NCBI GenBank assembly: GCA_027257055.1
Contig: JAPVLO010000122.1
Coordinates: 2,232,001-2,296,000 of the forward strand
DNA from: Cephalopachus bancanus
Lineage: Eukaryota; Chordata; Mammalia; Primates; Tarsiidae
DNA length: 64,000 bases
Reading direction: 5' to 3'
Shown one piece after another: positions 1 through 11,762 of the stretch. The first letter of the stretch is position 1; each line of letters starts with the position of its first letter. Both the position numbers and the translations under genes were made by a program. The notes beneath the pieces were generated by a model. It saw only the letters and a program-made list of their open reading frames with translations, ran no database searches and was not told the origin of the DNA.

Positions 1-193
1 AGCGAGACCTCATCTCTACAATAAATCAAAAAATCAGCCGGGCGTGGTAGCGCGTGCCTGTAATTCCGGCTACTCGAAAGGCTGAGGCGGAAGGATCACC
101 GGAGCCCAGTAGGTCGAGGCTGCGGTGGCTGGGAGCGGCCACTGCACTCAAGTCTGGGTGACAGAGTGAGACTCCAACTCAAAAAAAAAAAAA
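1..193 (+). mobile_element. Alu, 5' part cut by the window edge
   Basis: This holds the end of the left arm and the full right arm, ending in A13. It carries the young-subfamily markers: AGCGAGACC (5-nt deletion form), AAATCAGCCGGG and AATTCCGGCTAC. Confidence 0.93.
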
Positions 194-751
194 GAAAGAA
201 AAGAGGTCCTGCCTGAGCTTAATTTGAACTTAATTATCTCCTCTGAACATGTCATTCTGTTAATTATTAAAGACCCCATCAAGTATAGAAAGCCCCCTAC
301 AAATAAGGGGAAAAAGATAATATCAATAAAAAGTGGCAGAACCAGTTAGGGTTGGTTTATAAATATATACAAAGAACCTGCAGCTAAGAAAACAACACAT
401 TTGGGGAACTTGGAATAGATCAGTTTCACAGAAATACAAGCAAGATTATTTCCTTTTCAATAGCATCTTCATCTCTGTTAATATTCTTCCTGAAACCTTG
501 CCATTCCTAATACAGTTTTTCCTGATCACTTTGTACAGGCATCACCCGAGGACCTTACCTAGCCTATGTCATTGCAGATGGGCAGATGGTCATGTTTAAT
601 AATTGGCTAACTCATACAGAAATCTTTCAACTTTTAGAACCAAAGAATAACAAGAAAAAAATCATTTTGGTTAGAATAAAAATGGATGTAGACTATTACC
701 TGCTAGAGGTAAAAAAAGAAAAAGAAAAAAAAGGTAGAAAAAAAAAAAGAA

Positions 752-1055
752 GCCGGGCTCGGTGGCTCAGCCTGTAATCCCGCGCCTTTGGGAGGCTGAG
801 GTGAGTGGATTGCTTGAGCCTGCGGGTTCGAGACCTGCCTGGGCAACTTGGCGAGACCTCATCTCTACAATAAATCAAAAAAATTAGCCGGGCGTGGTAG
901 CGTGCGCCTGTAGTTCCAGCTACTTGGAAGGCTGAGGCAGAAGGATCGCCGGAGCCCAGCAGGTCGAGGCTGTGGTGGCCGGGAGCGGCCACTGCACTCT
1001 AGTCTGGGTGACAGAGTGAGACTCCAACTCAAAAAAATAAATAAATAAAAATAAA
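752..1055 (+). mobile_element. Alu, full-length dimer
   Basis: It starts GCCGGGCTCGGTGGCTCAGC and ends in an A-rich AATAAATAAATA tail. It has the longer CAACTTGGCGAG form. A purine-rich A tract (710-751) precedes it. Confidence 0.95.
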
Positions 1056-1789
1056 GAATATTTATAGGGATTTGCCTTTCTAGCTAACCCCTTTTAATTT
1101 TCAAAGTGAATGTGGATAAATTTTTGTCTTAATTGTAATTTTTGCCAAAATAATGCACCTATATAGTTTAAACAGTCAAATAGTAACACAACGACCTTGT
1201 GCTGACCCTTTCCACTAATAATATGTGTACCTTTAGCTGTTTTTTCTAGTATTGATCGCTTATTTCTAAATAATACCCTTAGGCTATGTCTTGATTTTTA
1301 AAATAATTTTAGATTTTTTTTCTGATTTCCAACTATGGAACATGAGAATTTAATTCTTACCCACATATACACCCCTCCACACACGTCTCCTTCTTCTCTT
1401 CATCCTCCTATGTAGTTATAGCACAGTTTTCATTTACTCAATATTCGAGTTTTTGTTATCATTTTGTTAATATTATTCAGATCTAAGCTACATAGTACAC
1501 TATAAATACATCTTCATTATTGTGTACTGTTTTGTTTCCTCTGACAATAATTTCCTCATATTTTCATTTGTTTAATTTTCTGTGATTCATTACCAAACTC
1601 TCCGAAAGCAGTGTAAATATCCCCCCAATACATTCGGACACATCAAATAATCTAGCAGTTCCATTATAATCATTTTAGCAACATTTCTACTGCATTCTCA
1701 GGATTCCATTTGGTTTGAACTGAGATACAGCAGAGACACCCTCTTAGGGGTCTGTGGATCCCCCTAAGCATGGAAATAAGGGGAAATCT

Positions 1790-2109
1790 TGAGTGCCTTC
1801 AAGGGAAATTCTAGGCATCTAGTTAGCCATGAGAAGTAGATAAACAACTTGATACGCCAGAAGGAAACTGTAGCTTAAAACAATAGCTAAGGAAGTTAGA
1901 ATCACAAGATGCTTGGTTTCCCTACAGAAATTAAAGATAACACCATCACACATTTCCCTAACTTGTTTTTCAGAAACCTAACCCCACCAACTAGATCCGC
2001 TGGGCATGGAGACCTCAGATAAGGAGGAACTGAGGTCTGAATTCCGACCATAATTCTTTGTTTTACATTTCTTCCTGAGGGTTCTAGAGAAAATTAGATC
2101 CATGAGTCA
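1790..2109 (+). repeat. Probable ERV1-like LTR, 5' portion
   Basis: Unique-looking sequence that appears continuous, across the inserted Alu, with the LTR-like 3' part at 3050-3345. The 5' boundary is uncertain and no internal retroviral region is seen. Confidence 0.4.
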
Positions 2110-2124
2110 GAGCTAACATTCTTT

Positions 2125-2184
<60 letters not shown>

Positions 2185-2716
2185 TCCTTCTTTCCTTCTT
2201 TCCTTCCTTCTTTCCTTCCTTCTTTCCTTCCTTCTTTCCTTCCTTCTTTCCTTCCTTCTTTCCTTCCTTCTTTCCTTCCTTCTTTCCTTCCTTCTTTCCT
2301 TCTTTCTTTCTTTCTTTCCTTCTTTCCTTCTTTCCTTCTTTCCTTCTTTCCTTCTTTCTTTCCTTCTTTCCTTCTTTCCTTCTTTCCTTCCTTCTTTCCT
2401 TCCTTCTTTCCTTCCTTCTTTCCTTCCTTCTTTCCTTCTTTCTTTCTTTCCTTCTTTCCTTCTTTCTTTCTTTCTTTCCTTCCTTCCTTCCTTCCTTCCT
2501 TCCTTCCTTCCTTCCTTCCTTCCTTTCTTTCTTTCCTTCTTTCTTCCTTCCTTCTTTCCTTCCTTCTTTCCTTCCTTCTTTCCTTCCTTCTTTCCTTCCT
2601 TCTTTCTTTCCTTCTTTCTTTCTTTCCTTCCTTCCTTCCTTCCTTCCTTCCTTCCTTCCTTCTTTCCTTCTTTCCTTCCTTCCTTCCTTCCTTCCTTCCT
2701 TCCTTCCTTCCTTCCT

Positions 2717-2756
<40 letters not shown>

Positions 2757-3049
2757 TCAAGTCAGGGTCTCACTCTGTTGCCCAGGCTGGAGTGCAGTGG
2801 AATGCTCACAACTGCTGCAGCCTCAACCAAGCTGAGTTTAGGTGACCCTTCCACCTCAGCCTTCCAAGTAGCTGGAACGACAGGCGTGTCCACCACACCC
2901 AGCTAATTTTTTTTTTTATTTTCTGTACAGATGAAGTCTTGCCAAGTTGTCCAGACTGGTCTCAAATCCCTGGGCTCAGGCAATCCTCTCACGGTGCTGG
3001 AATTACAGGCATGAGCTGCTATGCCCAGTCGGAGCTAACATTCTTTTCT
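2110..3049 (-). mobile_element. Alu (antisense) with a hugely expanded tail and 18-bp target duplication
   Basis: The Alu body (2759-3031) is antisense and its poly-A tail side is occupied by the long TTTC/TTCC tract. GAGCTAACATTCTTTTCT occurs at 2110-2127 and again at 3032-3049, so body and tract entered as one insertion. The body is a divergent, older copy. Confidence 0.9.
2121..2758. repeat. (TTTC/TTCC)n microsatellite, about 630 bp
   Basis: Pure pyrimidine on the + strand; on the minus strand it is GAAA and GGAA units in alternating blocks, including runs of more than ten pure GGAA. It derives from the tail of the Alu to its right. Confidence 0.97.
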
Positions 3050-3345
3050 ACTGACACCAAATCGTTAGACAAAGCCTCTTTTCCACAACCAATTGCAAAT
3101 CAGTAAATTTTTGAATCTACTTATGACCTGTAAGCCCCCACTTCAAGATATCCCACCCTTTTAGGCCAAACCAATGTAGTATAACCCCCATGTATTGATT
3201 TATGATTTTACCTGTAAACCATTAGGGAGATTGGAACTTAAGTGAGAGCTAAGTTCTCCTTGCTTGGCACCCTGCAAATAAATACCTACTTGCTACAAAC
3301 CTCTGTGTGCATGTTTGGCCTTACAGTGCTGGGGGAGCACAGTAG
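3050..3345 (+). repeat. ERV1-like LTR remnant, 3' portion
   Basis: GCTTGGCACCCTGCAAATAAATACC followed by CTACAAACCTCTGTGTGC is the layout of a gammaretrovirus-like LTR R/U5 with an AATAAA-type signal. The Alu at 2110-3049 split this LTR. No coding viral sequence is present. Family not named with certainty. Confidence 0.5.
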
Positions 3346-3489
3346 GTTAGGTTCCATAACAGAACTCGCTTCTCATCTGGCCTGTATTGTCTTTGCAGAC
3401 TCCATGTCTGCTTTCTTGGCTTACTCCTTGTTTTTGCTGAGCAAAGTATAATATTATCACTAATATTATTTGAGTGGGTTCAATGAAAT

Positions 3490-3836
3490 TGCACAGGTCC
3501 TTAAATGCGAAAGTGGGAGGCAGAAGTCAGAGTATCAGAATAATGCAATGTGGAAAAGACTTGCTGGCCATTTCTGACTTTGAAGGTGGTGGCCATGAAC
3601 CAAGAAAGGTGAGCAGTTTCTAAAATTTGGGAAAGGCAAGAAAGCAGATTCTCTTCTACAGCCTCCAGAGACTCTAACACAGCCCTCTGATACTTGATTT
3701 TTGGCCCAGTGAGACTCATTTCAGACTTCCATAAAAAAACTATTATCTTACAAAACTGTAAGATAATATTTGTATTGTTTTAAGTCACCAAGTGTGTGGC
3801 AATTTGTTATAGCAACAATAAGAAACTGATACAAGG
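3490..3836 (+). repeat. MLT1-like LTR (ERVL-MaLR) 3' part
   Basis: CCCAGTGAGACTCATTTC, ACTGTAAGATAATA and TTGTTTTAAGTCACCAAGT followed by GGCAATTTGTTATAGC are the familiar 3' end of MLT1 LTRs, here moderately diverged. It is an ancient solo LTR with no internal region. Confidence 0.75.
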
Positions 3837-4087
3837 AGATAAGATGAATACATGTACACTATTAGCAGTTTCATCAAATAAGATTATATAATTGTTATAT
3901 GCTTAAATGGTGTCATTTGTATCAAACTATTTTAAGGCTAGAGGAAATCCAGAGAAAGGAAAGGGCAGTAACTAATATTCATTGAGCATGTACAATATAC
4001 CAGGCAGTACAAAATGCCTTAACTTTGACATTTCATTGAGTTAATTCCAGTGCTCTGATAATTGAATAGGAAAAATGAAAAATAGAA

Positions 4088-4385
4088 GCCAGGCTCGGTG
4101 ACTCAGCCTGTAATCCCACGCCTTTGGGAGACTGAGGTGAGTGGATTGCCTGAGCCTGCGGGTTCGAGACCCGCCTGGGCAACTTGGCAAGACCTCATCT
4201 CTACAATAAATCAAAAAAATTAGCCAGGCGTGGTAGCGTGCGCCTGTAGTTCCAGCTACTCGGAAGGCTGAGGCAGAAGGATCGCCGGAGCCCAGCAGGT
4301 CGAGGCTGCGGTGGCCGGGAGCAGCCACTGCCCTCCAGTTTGGGTGACAGAGTGAGACTCCAACTCAAAAAAAAAAAAAAAAAAA
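4088..4385 (+). mobile_element. Alu, full-length dimer
   Basis: Starts GCCAGGCTCGGTGACTCAGC and ends in A19. It has the long CAACTTGG form and carries the GGGTTCGAGACCCGCC B-box hairpin. Confidence 0.95.
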
Positions 4386-4530
4386 CAGCGAAAGACATTT
4401 GCCTCTTCATAAGGCCTCTTCATAGCTACCTCTTCATACTCTTCAGGTGTGAATTTAAATAGAATGTAGGTTGTGATGCTCTATGTTTCAATTGTTTTAC
4501 AGAATATTGCATTTTAAAAGTAATCGTTTT

Positions 4531-4834
4531 TTATTTTTATTTTTTGTTGTTTGAGTTGGAGTCTCACTCGGTTGCCCATACTGGAGTGCAGTGGCCGCTC
4601 CCGGCCACCGCAGCCTCAACCTGCTGGATTCTGGCGATCCTTCCACCTCAGCCTTCCAGGTAGCTAGGAACTACAGGTGCACGCTACCATGACTGGCTAA
4701 TTTTTTTTATTTTTATTGTAGACATGAGGTCTCGCCAATTTGCCCAGGCGGGTCACGAACCCACGGGCTCAGGCAATTCACTCACCTCGGCCTCCCAAAG
4801 CGCGGGATTACAGGCTGAGCCACTGAGCCCGGTC
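4531..4834 (-). mobile_element. Alu, full-length, antisense
   Basis: The T-rich tail is on the left and the end reads GAGCCCGGTC. Target duplication AAAAGTAATC(G/A)TTTTT lies at 4516-4530 and 4835-4849. Confidence 0.95.
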
Positions 4835-4849
4835 AAAAGTAATCATTTT

Positions 4850-5784
4850 TAAAAAGATTGTCTAGGTATTCTTTCTTAAGGACCTCAGACTTCTGAATTG
4901 AAAGCAAATAACTTAACTCTGCCCATTTCCACTAACCAATAAGCACACAGAAGACACATACACCTGCATTGAACTAGCCAATCTACCGAAGTACTGGGGA
5001 GAAGTTTTGTGTTCTGAGATAATCTGGCACAATGCACATTAACCTGGTTGAGTTTTAAGTATTTAAACAACTGTGTTTAAATCTCTTGATACTGGCATGT
5101 CTTCTGTCAGCCATTGGTGCATGCCACCTAAAACCCACAGTCAAACAAGGACAGAATAATTGTTCAAGACCCCTAAATTAATCTGTTTGTTGAATGAACA
5201 GTTTTATTTTCTCTCATCCACTGGAGTTTGATATTGGAAATTTGGAAATCAATTATGTAGTTGGGCACAAAACCTACAACAAAGAGCCAGGATTGTTCAT
5301 TAATTCCTCCCTATTTGACACGATGAACCCTTCCTATAAAGACCAGATGTTTTCAAAGCTGGCTTGGTCAGATCGGCCTAAAACAATTGCACCTCGTAAC
5401 CAATACAGAAAGAACACACCAATGCTAGCCTATGCATTCCTTTCACATGCAACAAATATATCTTGCTGTATATTTGCTTCTCTTTGCAATTAGCATTTCC
5501 AGTTGCCTTGCCTATGGCTTTTGCAGTTATACAATCTTTTCTCCAAGAACCTGAACTATTGTTAGTACTTTAGAATTCCATGGCAAATATGCCAAGAAAT
5601 GACTACAGGGACCTGATTATGCTAAAGAATATTCTTCAGTAGTTAATTATTTGTCACATTTGTGCTTAGAAGCAACAAAAGTTTCTTCCCTTACCTCTGT
5701 GGGAAGTTCAGATAATGTTTTCACTTGAGGCTTTAATCACCAGGGCTGTGTGGGTATTCTCAGTGCTGATTACTACAGAGTCAA
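4850..5784. other. Intergenic, nothing recognised
   Basis: About 930 bp of AT-rich sequence. A 99-codon open frame (5194-5493) has no recognisable protein, and I do not call it a gene. Confidence 0.5.
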
Positions 5785-5800
5785 GAATATGGGAATTTTT

Positions 5801-6089
5801 TTTTTTTTTGAGTTGGAGTCTCACTCTGTCGCCCAGACTGGAGTGCAGTGGCCGCCCCCGGCCACCGCAGCCTCGACCTGCTGGGCTCCAGTGATCCTTC
5901 CACCTCAGCCTTCCGAGTAGCCAGAATTACAGGCATGTGCTACCATGCCCTGCTGATTTTTTTGATTTATTGTAGAGATGAGGTCTCGCCAAATTGCCCA
6001 GGCGGGTCTCGAACCTGCGGACTCAGGCAATCCACTCACCTCAGCCTCCCAAAGGCGCAGGATTACAGGCTGAGCCACTGAGCCCGGCT
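5801..6089 (-). mobile_element. Alu, full-length, antisense
   Basis: Flanked by the 16-bp target duplication GAATATGGGAATTTTT at 5785-5800 and 6090-6105, which fixes both ends. Long CCAAATTGCCC form. Confidence 0.96.
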
Positions 6090-6229
6090 GAATATGGGAA
6101 TTTTTAGAATGAACTGTAAACTTTCAAAAATGTCTTAAACAATCCCCCTATGTAAATCAAGGTATTCCTTGTGTGGCCCCCTCACAAGTTACAAGTTCTT
6201 GTGGTAAGTAGAGGAAAAAAGAAAAATGA

Positions 6230-6626
<397 letters not shown>

Positions 6627-6736
6627 TCATTTGCCATTCGAAGTGAAATATCATGCATTTACAAGTCATATGAAGAGAGAAACTACACCAAAATCCAAGG
6701 AAACAGAAGGAAAAAATTAGAAGAAGATGGAGGTCA

Positions 6737-7038
6737 GCCGGGCTCGGTGGCTCAGCCTGTAATCCCAGCGCTTTGGGAGGCTGAAGTGAGTGGATTGCCT
6801 GAGCCCATGGGTTCGAGACCTGCCTGGGCAACTTGGCGAGACCTCATCTCTACAATGAAATCAAAAATTAGCTGGGCATGGTAGCGCACGCCTGTAGTTC
6901 CAGCTACTTGGAAGGCTGAGGCGGAAGGATCGCTGGAGCCCAGCAGGTCGAGGCTGCGGTGACCGGGAGCGGCCACTGCACTCCAGTCTGGGCGACAGAG
7001 TGAGACTCCAACTCAAAAAAAAAAAAACAAAAACAAAA
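6737..7038 (+). mobile_element. Alu, full-length dimer
   Basis: Starts GCCGGGCTCGGTGGCTCAGC and ends A13 plus ACAAAAACAAAA. The flanks GAAGAAGATGGAGGTCA (before) and GAAGAAGACGATGGAGGTCA (after) are an imperfect target duplication. Confidence 0.95.
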
Positions 7039-7286
7039 GGAGGAAGAAGACGATGGAGGTCAGGAGATGTATGTTAAGGGATCAGGGCAAGGAAGGAAAA
7101 AAAGGATTCTAAAAAGATTTTCTGATTCATTAGATTAGATTAAGTTGCTTAAGCAAGTCAGGAAGCAAGGGGTTTGAGAGGCTCTAAGATTTTTGTCTTA
7201 TAAAGTTTTAAAATTGTTAACCTCTTAACAACTGACTTACATAAGAAAAAGGAAATTTTCATGAACAAATTCTGAACTAAGAATGT

Positions 7287-7487
7287 AGGCCGGGCGTGGT
7301 GGCTCACACCTATAATCCCAGCACTTCTTTTCTTTTTTTTTTTGAGTAGGAGTCTCACTCTGTTACCTAGGCTGGAGTGCAGTGGCAAGCTCATGGTCAC
7401 CGCAGCCTCAACCTCAGGCTCAGGCTGGTCTCGAACCTTTGAGCTCAGGCAATCCTCTCGCCTCAGCCTCCCAAACTGCTGTGATTA
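7287..7487 (-). mobile_element. Alu head fragment (+) joined to an internally deleted antisense Alu
   Basis: 7287-7326 is the 5' head of a + Alu (GGCCGGGCGTGGTGGCTCAC). It is interrupted by a T-run and an antisense Alu that jumps from CAACC to CAGGCTCAGGCTGG, missing about 90 bp. It is the left end of a nested cluster. Confidence 0.7.
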
Positions 7488-7798
7488 GGCTGGGCTCCGT
7501 GGTTCAAGTCTGTAATCCCAGTACTATGGGAGGCCGAGGCGAGAGGATTGCCTGAGCTCAGGGGTTCGGTGACTTGGCGAGACCTCATATCTACAATAAA
7601 TCAAGAAAATTAGCCAGGTGTGGCGGTGCATGCCCGTAGTTCCAGTTACTTGGAAGGCTGAAGTGGAAGGATCACCTGAACCCTGCGGGCCGAGGTTGTG
7701 GTGGCTGTGAGCATACAACTACACTCCAGCCTGGGCGACAGAATGAGACTTCGACTCAAAAAAAAAAAAAAAGAAAGAAAGAAAAGAAAAAAAAGCAA
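7488..7798 (+). mobile_element. Alu, full-length, slightly degraded
   Basis: Starts GCTGGGCTCCGTGGTTCAAG and ends in A15 plus GAAAGAAAGAAAAG. It has a small deletion in the left arm and abuts the antisense piece on its left. Confidence 0.85.
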
Positions 7799-7810
7799 TG
7801 TAATCTCCAC

Positions 7811-8104
7811 TTTTTTTATTTTTATTTTTTGAGTCGGAGTCTCACTCTGTTGCCCAGACTGGGTGTGCAGTGGCCGCTCCCGGCCACCGCAGCCTCGACC
7901 TGCTGGGCTCCGGCGATCCTTCCACCTCAGGCTTCCAAGTAGCTGGAACTACAGGCGTGCGCTACCATGCCCAGCTGATTTTTTTGATTTATTGTAGAGA
8001 GGAGGTCTTGCCAAGTTGCCCAGGCGGGTCTCGAACCCCGCGGTCTCAGGCAATTCACTCACCTTAGCCTCCCAAAGCGCGGGATTACAGACTGAACATG
8101 GCCA
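7811..8104 (-). mobile_element. Alu, full-length, antisense
   Basis: TTTTTATTTTTATTTTTTGAGTCGG tail side on the left. Only about 10 bp separate it from the + Alu, giving a tight tail-to-tail inverted pair with long hairpin potential. Confidence 0.93.
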
Positions 8105-8500
8105 GACATTTTTCAAAAATTCCTAATGTGTTTTAGTCCAAAGCATGTAATAATCATCCCTCCTCCCCACTCTGCTCTCAGAGGGTTAACTATCTAGTGA
8201 GAGTTATGACAAATTTTCAAAACCATGTAACCAAAGCTGAATGTTATAAATGTCTTTAGGAACGCATAAACAGTATCTTGGTGCTTCAAAGGAGAGACAT
8301 CTCATTGGGTTAGAAATGGGAAGCCCAAGGTTTAGTTGTCTGAGAGGGAAGGTTTGGAATGTCTTGCAGAGTAGAATAAATACCACCACACCAGAACCAA
8401 CTTGGAGTCCTGCCAACCAGTAGAGACCCATCTGATCAGGAATATGAGGCAGTGGAGTCTTGGTGAGAAAAGGATAGGGCCAGTGCAATTCTCACTTCAA
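8105..8500. other. Intergenic, nothing recognised
   Basis: Unique-looking AT-rich sequence between an Alu cluster and an L2 copy. No gene, RNA or clear repeat seen. Confidence 0.5.
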
Positions 8501-8758
8501 GTGCAAGTACCTGCTAGCTCCAGCTCTTGCCTGGTTCACCAATTGCACTCATCTTATTCACTTGCCATCTTTTCACTAATACCAGTCACTTGTCTTTTTG
8601 TTTTTTCTTTCCCTCAATTCCTCAAATACTCCAAACTCTTTCCACCCCTGCACTTCCACCTCAGGACTGTTGCACATGCCTATATCCCAATATTTTCCAC
8701 TATAGTATATATTCACCCCTACTCCCCATATCCATCAGGATTCTTAGACAGCATTACC
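8500..8758 (+). repeat. L2 LINE 3' fragment, first part
   Basis: The run through ACTCCAAACTCTTTCC and CCTCAGGACTGTTGCACATGCC matches the L2 3' region that I recall from mammalian genomes. It is interrupted at about 8760. Confidence 0.65.
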
Positions 8759-9205
8759 AGAAACTGACTCTGGTTTATTTAAGTCTAACAGAAATATATT
8801 GGAGTTCATTGAGCAGCTCACTAGAATTCCAGAAAAACTGGAATACCAGGTTCGGAGAACAGGAAGAGACAAAACAGAACTGGACAAACAGAAGTTCAGA
8901 CAAAATCATACCCAGAATCTGTCTAAAGAGGGCCCTGTTGCCTTTGCGCTGATGTAAAACTTAGAGACAGGAACTCCAGGGTCCCTGCTCCAGAAACTAG
9001 ATGTTGCTACCATAGTCACTGCCACCAAAACAATTTCTCAACTCTGCATCTCAATATCACAGGCTCCTGATTCGCCTTGGGCAGGTGACTCTGATTGGCC
9101 CAACCTGGAAGGCTAGGAAATTACATAGATGGGTTTTCAAGAAACCTGCCTCCCAACAAGACTCACACAGGTAGTCCTGAAACATAGGAAAGAAATTCAG
9201 ATGAG
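8759..9205. repeat. Interspersed repeat of unassigned family inside an L2
   Basis: It separates two parts of the same L2 copy, so it is probably an insertion. The terms ATTCCAGAAAAACTGG and CAGGTGACTCTGATTGGCC look repeat-like, but I cannot name the family. Confidence 0.4.
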
Positions 9206-9209
9206 AGGC

Positions 9210-9535
9210 AGTCATGAACTTTCACCCCTCTCTTCATCTTTTTCTGCATGCCTTTTCAAGACTGGCGTCTTTACAATTCAGGTCTTTGTTGAATTCCTCA
9301 AAGAGGCCTTCCCTTGACTGCCTTATCTTAAAAGATCTTCAGTCTGTTATTATCTGTTCTTGGTTTGTTCCTTCACAGCACTTATCACAGTCGATAAATA
9401 TTTATTTGGATTGTACAGTCCACAAATAGAAGGACTTTGTGTGGTTCACAGTTGTTTCTCAGGGCCCATAACCATGCATCGCACTGGGCTCTCTCAATAA
9501 ATACTTGTTGAATGAATGAATAAGTGCATGAAGAC
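9210..9535 (+). repeat. L2 LINE 3' end, second part
   Basis: AGAGGCCTTCCCTTGACTGCC, AGCACTTATCACAG and the terminal AATAAATACTTGTTGAATGAATGAATAAG are the classic L2 3' end. It is ancient and diverged. Confidence 0.8.
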
Positions 9536-9836
9536 CTAGAAGGCAGAGACTCTATCGGCTTAATTTTCTTTAGAGCAAATGTGGCTTTACATTGAAGAGG
9601 GAACTTCCACAAACTATGCTGGGAACTAACTGAATTACTTTATACCCTCAGCCACAGTCTTCTTAATCAGCACAGTGTCATGTACAATTTTGCAAGTTCA
9701 ATTAATTTTAAAAATTTAATGGGTAATACCTCTCTCACTGGCATGCTATCATGCTATGAATTTTCCCACATAGTATTTCTGCTCATAATTGGCCATTTTT
9801 TTAACCTGAAAATATAGATATAAAATACCTATGAAG

Positions 9837-10137
9837 GCCGGGCTCAGTGGCTCAGCCTATAATCCCGCACTTTGGGAGGCTGAGGTGAGTGAATTGCCTG
9901 AGCCCGAGGGTTCGAGATTCACCTGGGCAACTTGGCGAGACCTCATCTCTACAATAAATCAAAAAATCAGCCGGGTGTGGTAGCACGCACCTGTAGTTTC
10001 AGCTACTTGGAAGGCTGAGGCTGAAGGATCGCCGGAGCCCAGCAGGTGGAGGCTGCGGTGGTCGGGAGCGGCCACTGCACTCCAGTCTGGGCAGCAGAGT
10101 AAGACTCCAACTCAAAAAAAAAAAAAAAAAACAACAA
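9837..10137 (+). mobile_element. Alu, full-length dimer
   Basis: Starts GCCGGGCTCAGTGGCTCAGC and ends A19. It has AAATCAGCCGGG but still the long CAACTTGG form, so it carries only part of the young marker set. Confidence 0.95.
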
Positions 10138-10342
10138 TCTATGAAAAGGTATACCATGCTCCTTGTTACAAATCAGATATTAAATCTTGTGTACCGTTAT
10201 ATGAAAAATGTTTTCCTGTAGAGAGTGTCATACTTTTGATCTAGAATTGGTATTAATGACTATAGCTTTTCCCTCTGTCAAGATTTGGGATCATTAAACA
10301 CTTTAATGACTATCTTCCCCACCATTATTTACTGGCACTTCT

Positions 10343-10633
10343 TTTTTTTTTTTTTTTTTTGAGTTGGAGTCTCACTCTGTCACCCAGACTGGAGTGCAGT
10401 GGCCGCTCCCGGCCACCGCAGCCTCGACCTGCTGGGCTCCGGCGATCCTTCCGCCTCAGCCTTCCAAGTAGCCGGAATTACAGGCATGCGCTACCACGCC
10501 CGGCTGATTTTTTGATTTATTGTAGAGATGAGGTCTCGCTGCCCAGGCGGGTCTCGAACCCGCGGGCTCAGGCAATCCACTCACCTCAGCCTCCCAAAGG
10601 CGCGGGATTACAGGCTGAGCCACCGAGCCCGGC
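10343..10633 (-). mobile_element. Young-subfamily Alu, antisense
   Basis: Carries GTCTCGCTGCCCAGG (5-nt deletion), GGAATTACAGG and GGCTGATTTTTTG. Target duplication TACTGGCACTTCT at 10330-10342 and 10634-10646. Very close to the local consensus. Confidence 0.97.
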
Positions 10634-10646
10634 TACTGGCACTTCT

Positions 10647-11456
10647 ATTAACTGCAGTATCTCAGAAAACATGCTTTTAATTCACTATCAGCTTTACAGT
10701 AATAAGCCTAGCCAGTTTACACTGCTAGCAAGCCAACTCCCTGCCCCGTGCTTCTGGATTTTAAACAAAAGTCTGATCTAGGACCTTTCCATCACAATCT
10801 GAGACCCTGATGGCTAAGCCTTGTCTTATATAGATCTTTGCATTTTCTACAGTATTTAACAAAGGCCTGGACACACATTATTACTTGGTAAATGTTGGCA
10901 GCATAAGGCTAGTTGCTATTTTAAAGTCTCTTTTAAAAGTGTATCTTTTATCTTTTTTTAAGAAAAATATGTATCTTTTAAAAGTCCTATCTCCACATTT
11001 AGCACAGTGCTCTGATTATACTGTAACCAAAGCTAACTCTCTGTTGGTATCACTCACTGCCTCTCTATCCAACCACCTTAGAAAGTCTAGAACTTATGTT
11101 AAAAGTGTTTCAAAGAACTCTCACCCTGTTTGCAAAATTGTGTGCAATATTTTGTGTGTAGGTACATTTTTCCATAGAGAAGTCATATGTTTCATCAGCC
11201 TCTCTAATAAGTTAGAAAAGTTTAAGAACTACTGCTCTACAGGCTTCTAAATCCCAAATCGTCTGCTGGAAGTACAGGTGGAGAAAAATTCTACTTACAC
11301 ACACACACTTCCTCTATCCCTGTATTCCCTAGAAAAGTTATAGTAGTAGTAACAGTACTAATAATAATAGTAATAAATATTCACTGGACACATATGCTAG
11401 TCACTGGTCTAGCTGTTTTTCTTATTTAACCCTAAAACTCTATGAGATTGATAAGT
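10647..11456. other. Intergenic, nothing recognised
   Basis: AT-rich sequence with a short L2/MIR-like stretch near 10850. A 121-codon open frame (10885-11250) shows no domain and is not called. Confidence 0.45.
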
Positions 11457-11474
11457 CAATCAAATAATAATTTT

Positions 11475-11762
11475 TTTTTTTTGAGTTGGAATCTCACTCG
11501 GTCACCCAGGCTGGAGTGCAGTGGCACACTCAAGGCCACTGCAGTGTCAACCTGCTGGGCTCTGGTGATCCTTCTGCCTCAGCCTTCCAAGTAGCCGGAA
11601 CTACAGGCACGCGCTATCACGCCCAGCTAATTTTTGATTTATTGTAGAGACGTGGTCTTGCCAAGTTGCCCAGGCTGGTCTCGAACCTGCCAGCTCTGGC
11701 AATCCACTCGCCTTGACTTCCCAAAGTGTTGAGATTACAGGTTGAGCCATGAAGCCCGGCCG
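11475..11762 (-). mobile_element. Alu, older dimer, antisense
   Basis: Imperfect target duplication CAATCAAATA(A/C)TAATTTT at 11457 and 11763. Diverged from the young set (GCACACTCAAGGCC right arm). Confidence 0.92.

Noticed and set aside
2113..2760. 215-codon open frame of Lys/Glu/Arg repeats on the minus strand
   Set aside because: It is a translation of the GGAA/GAAA microsatellite. No promoter, splice sites or non-repetitive protein.
5194..5493. 99-codon open frame with non-repetitive composition
   Set aside because: No recognised family, no promoter and no splice context. Length is expected by chance.
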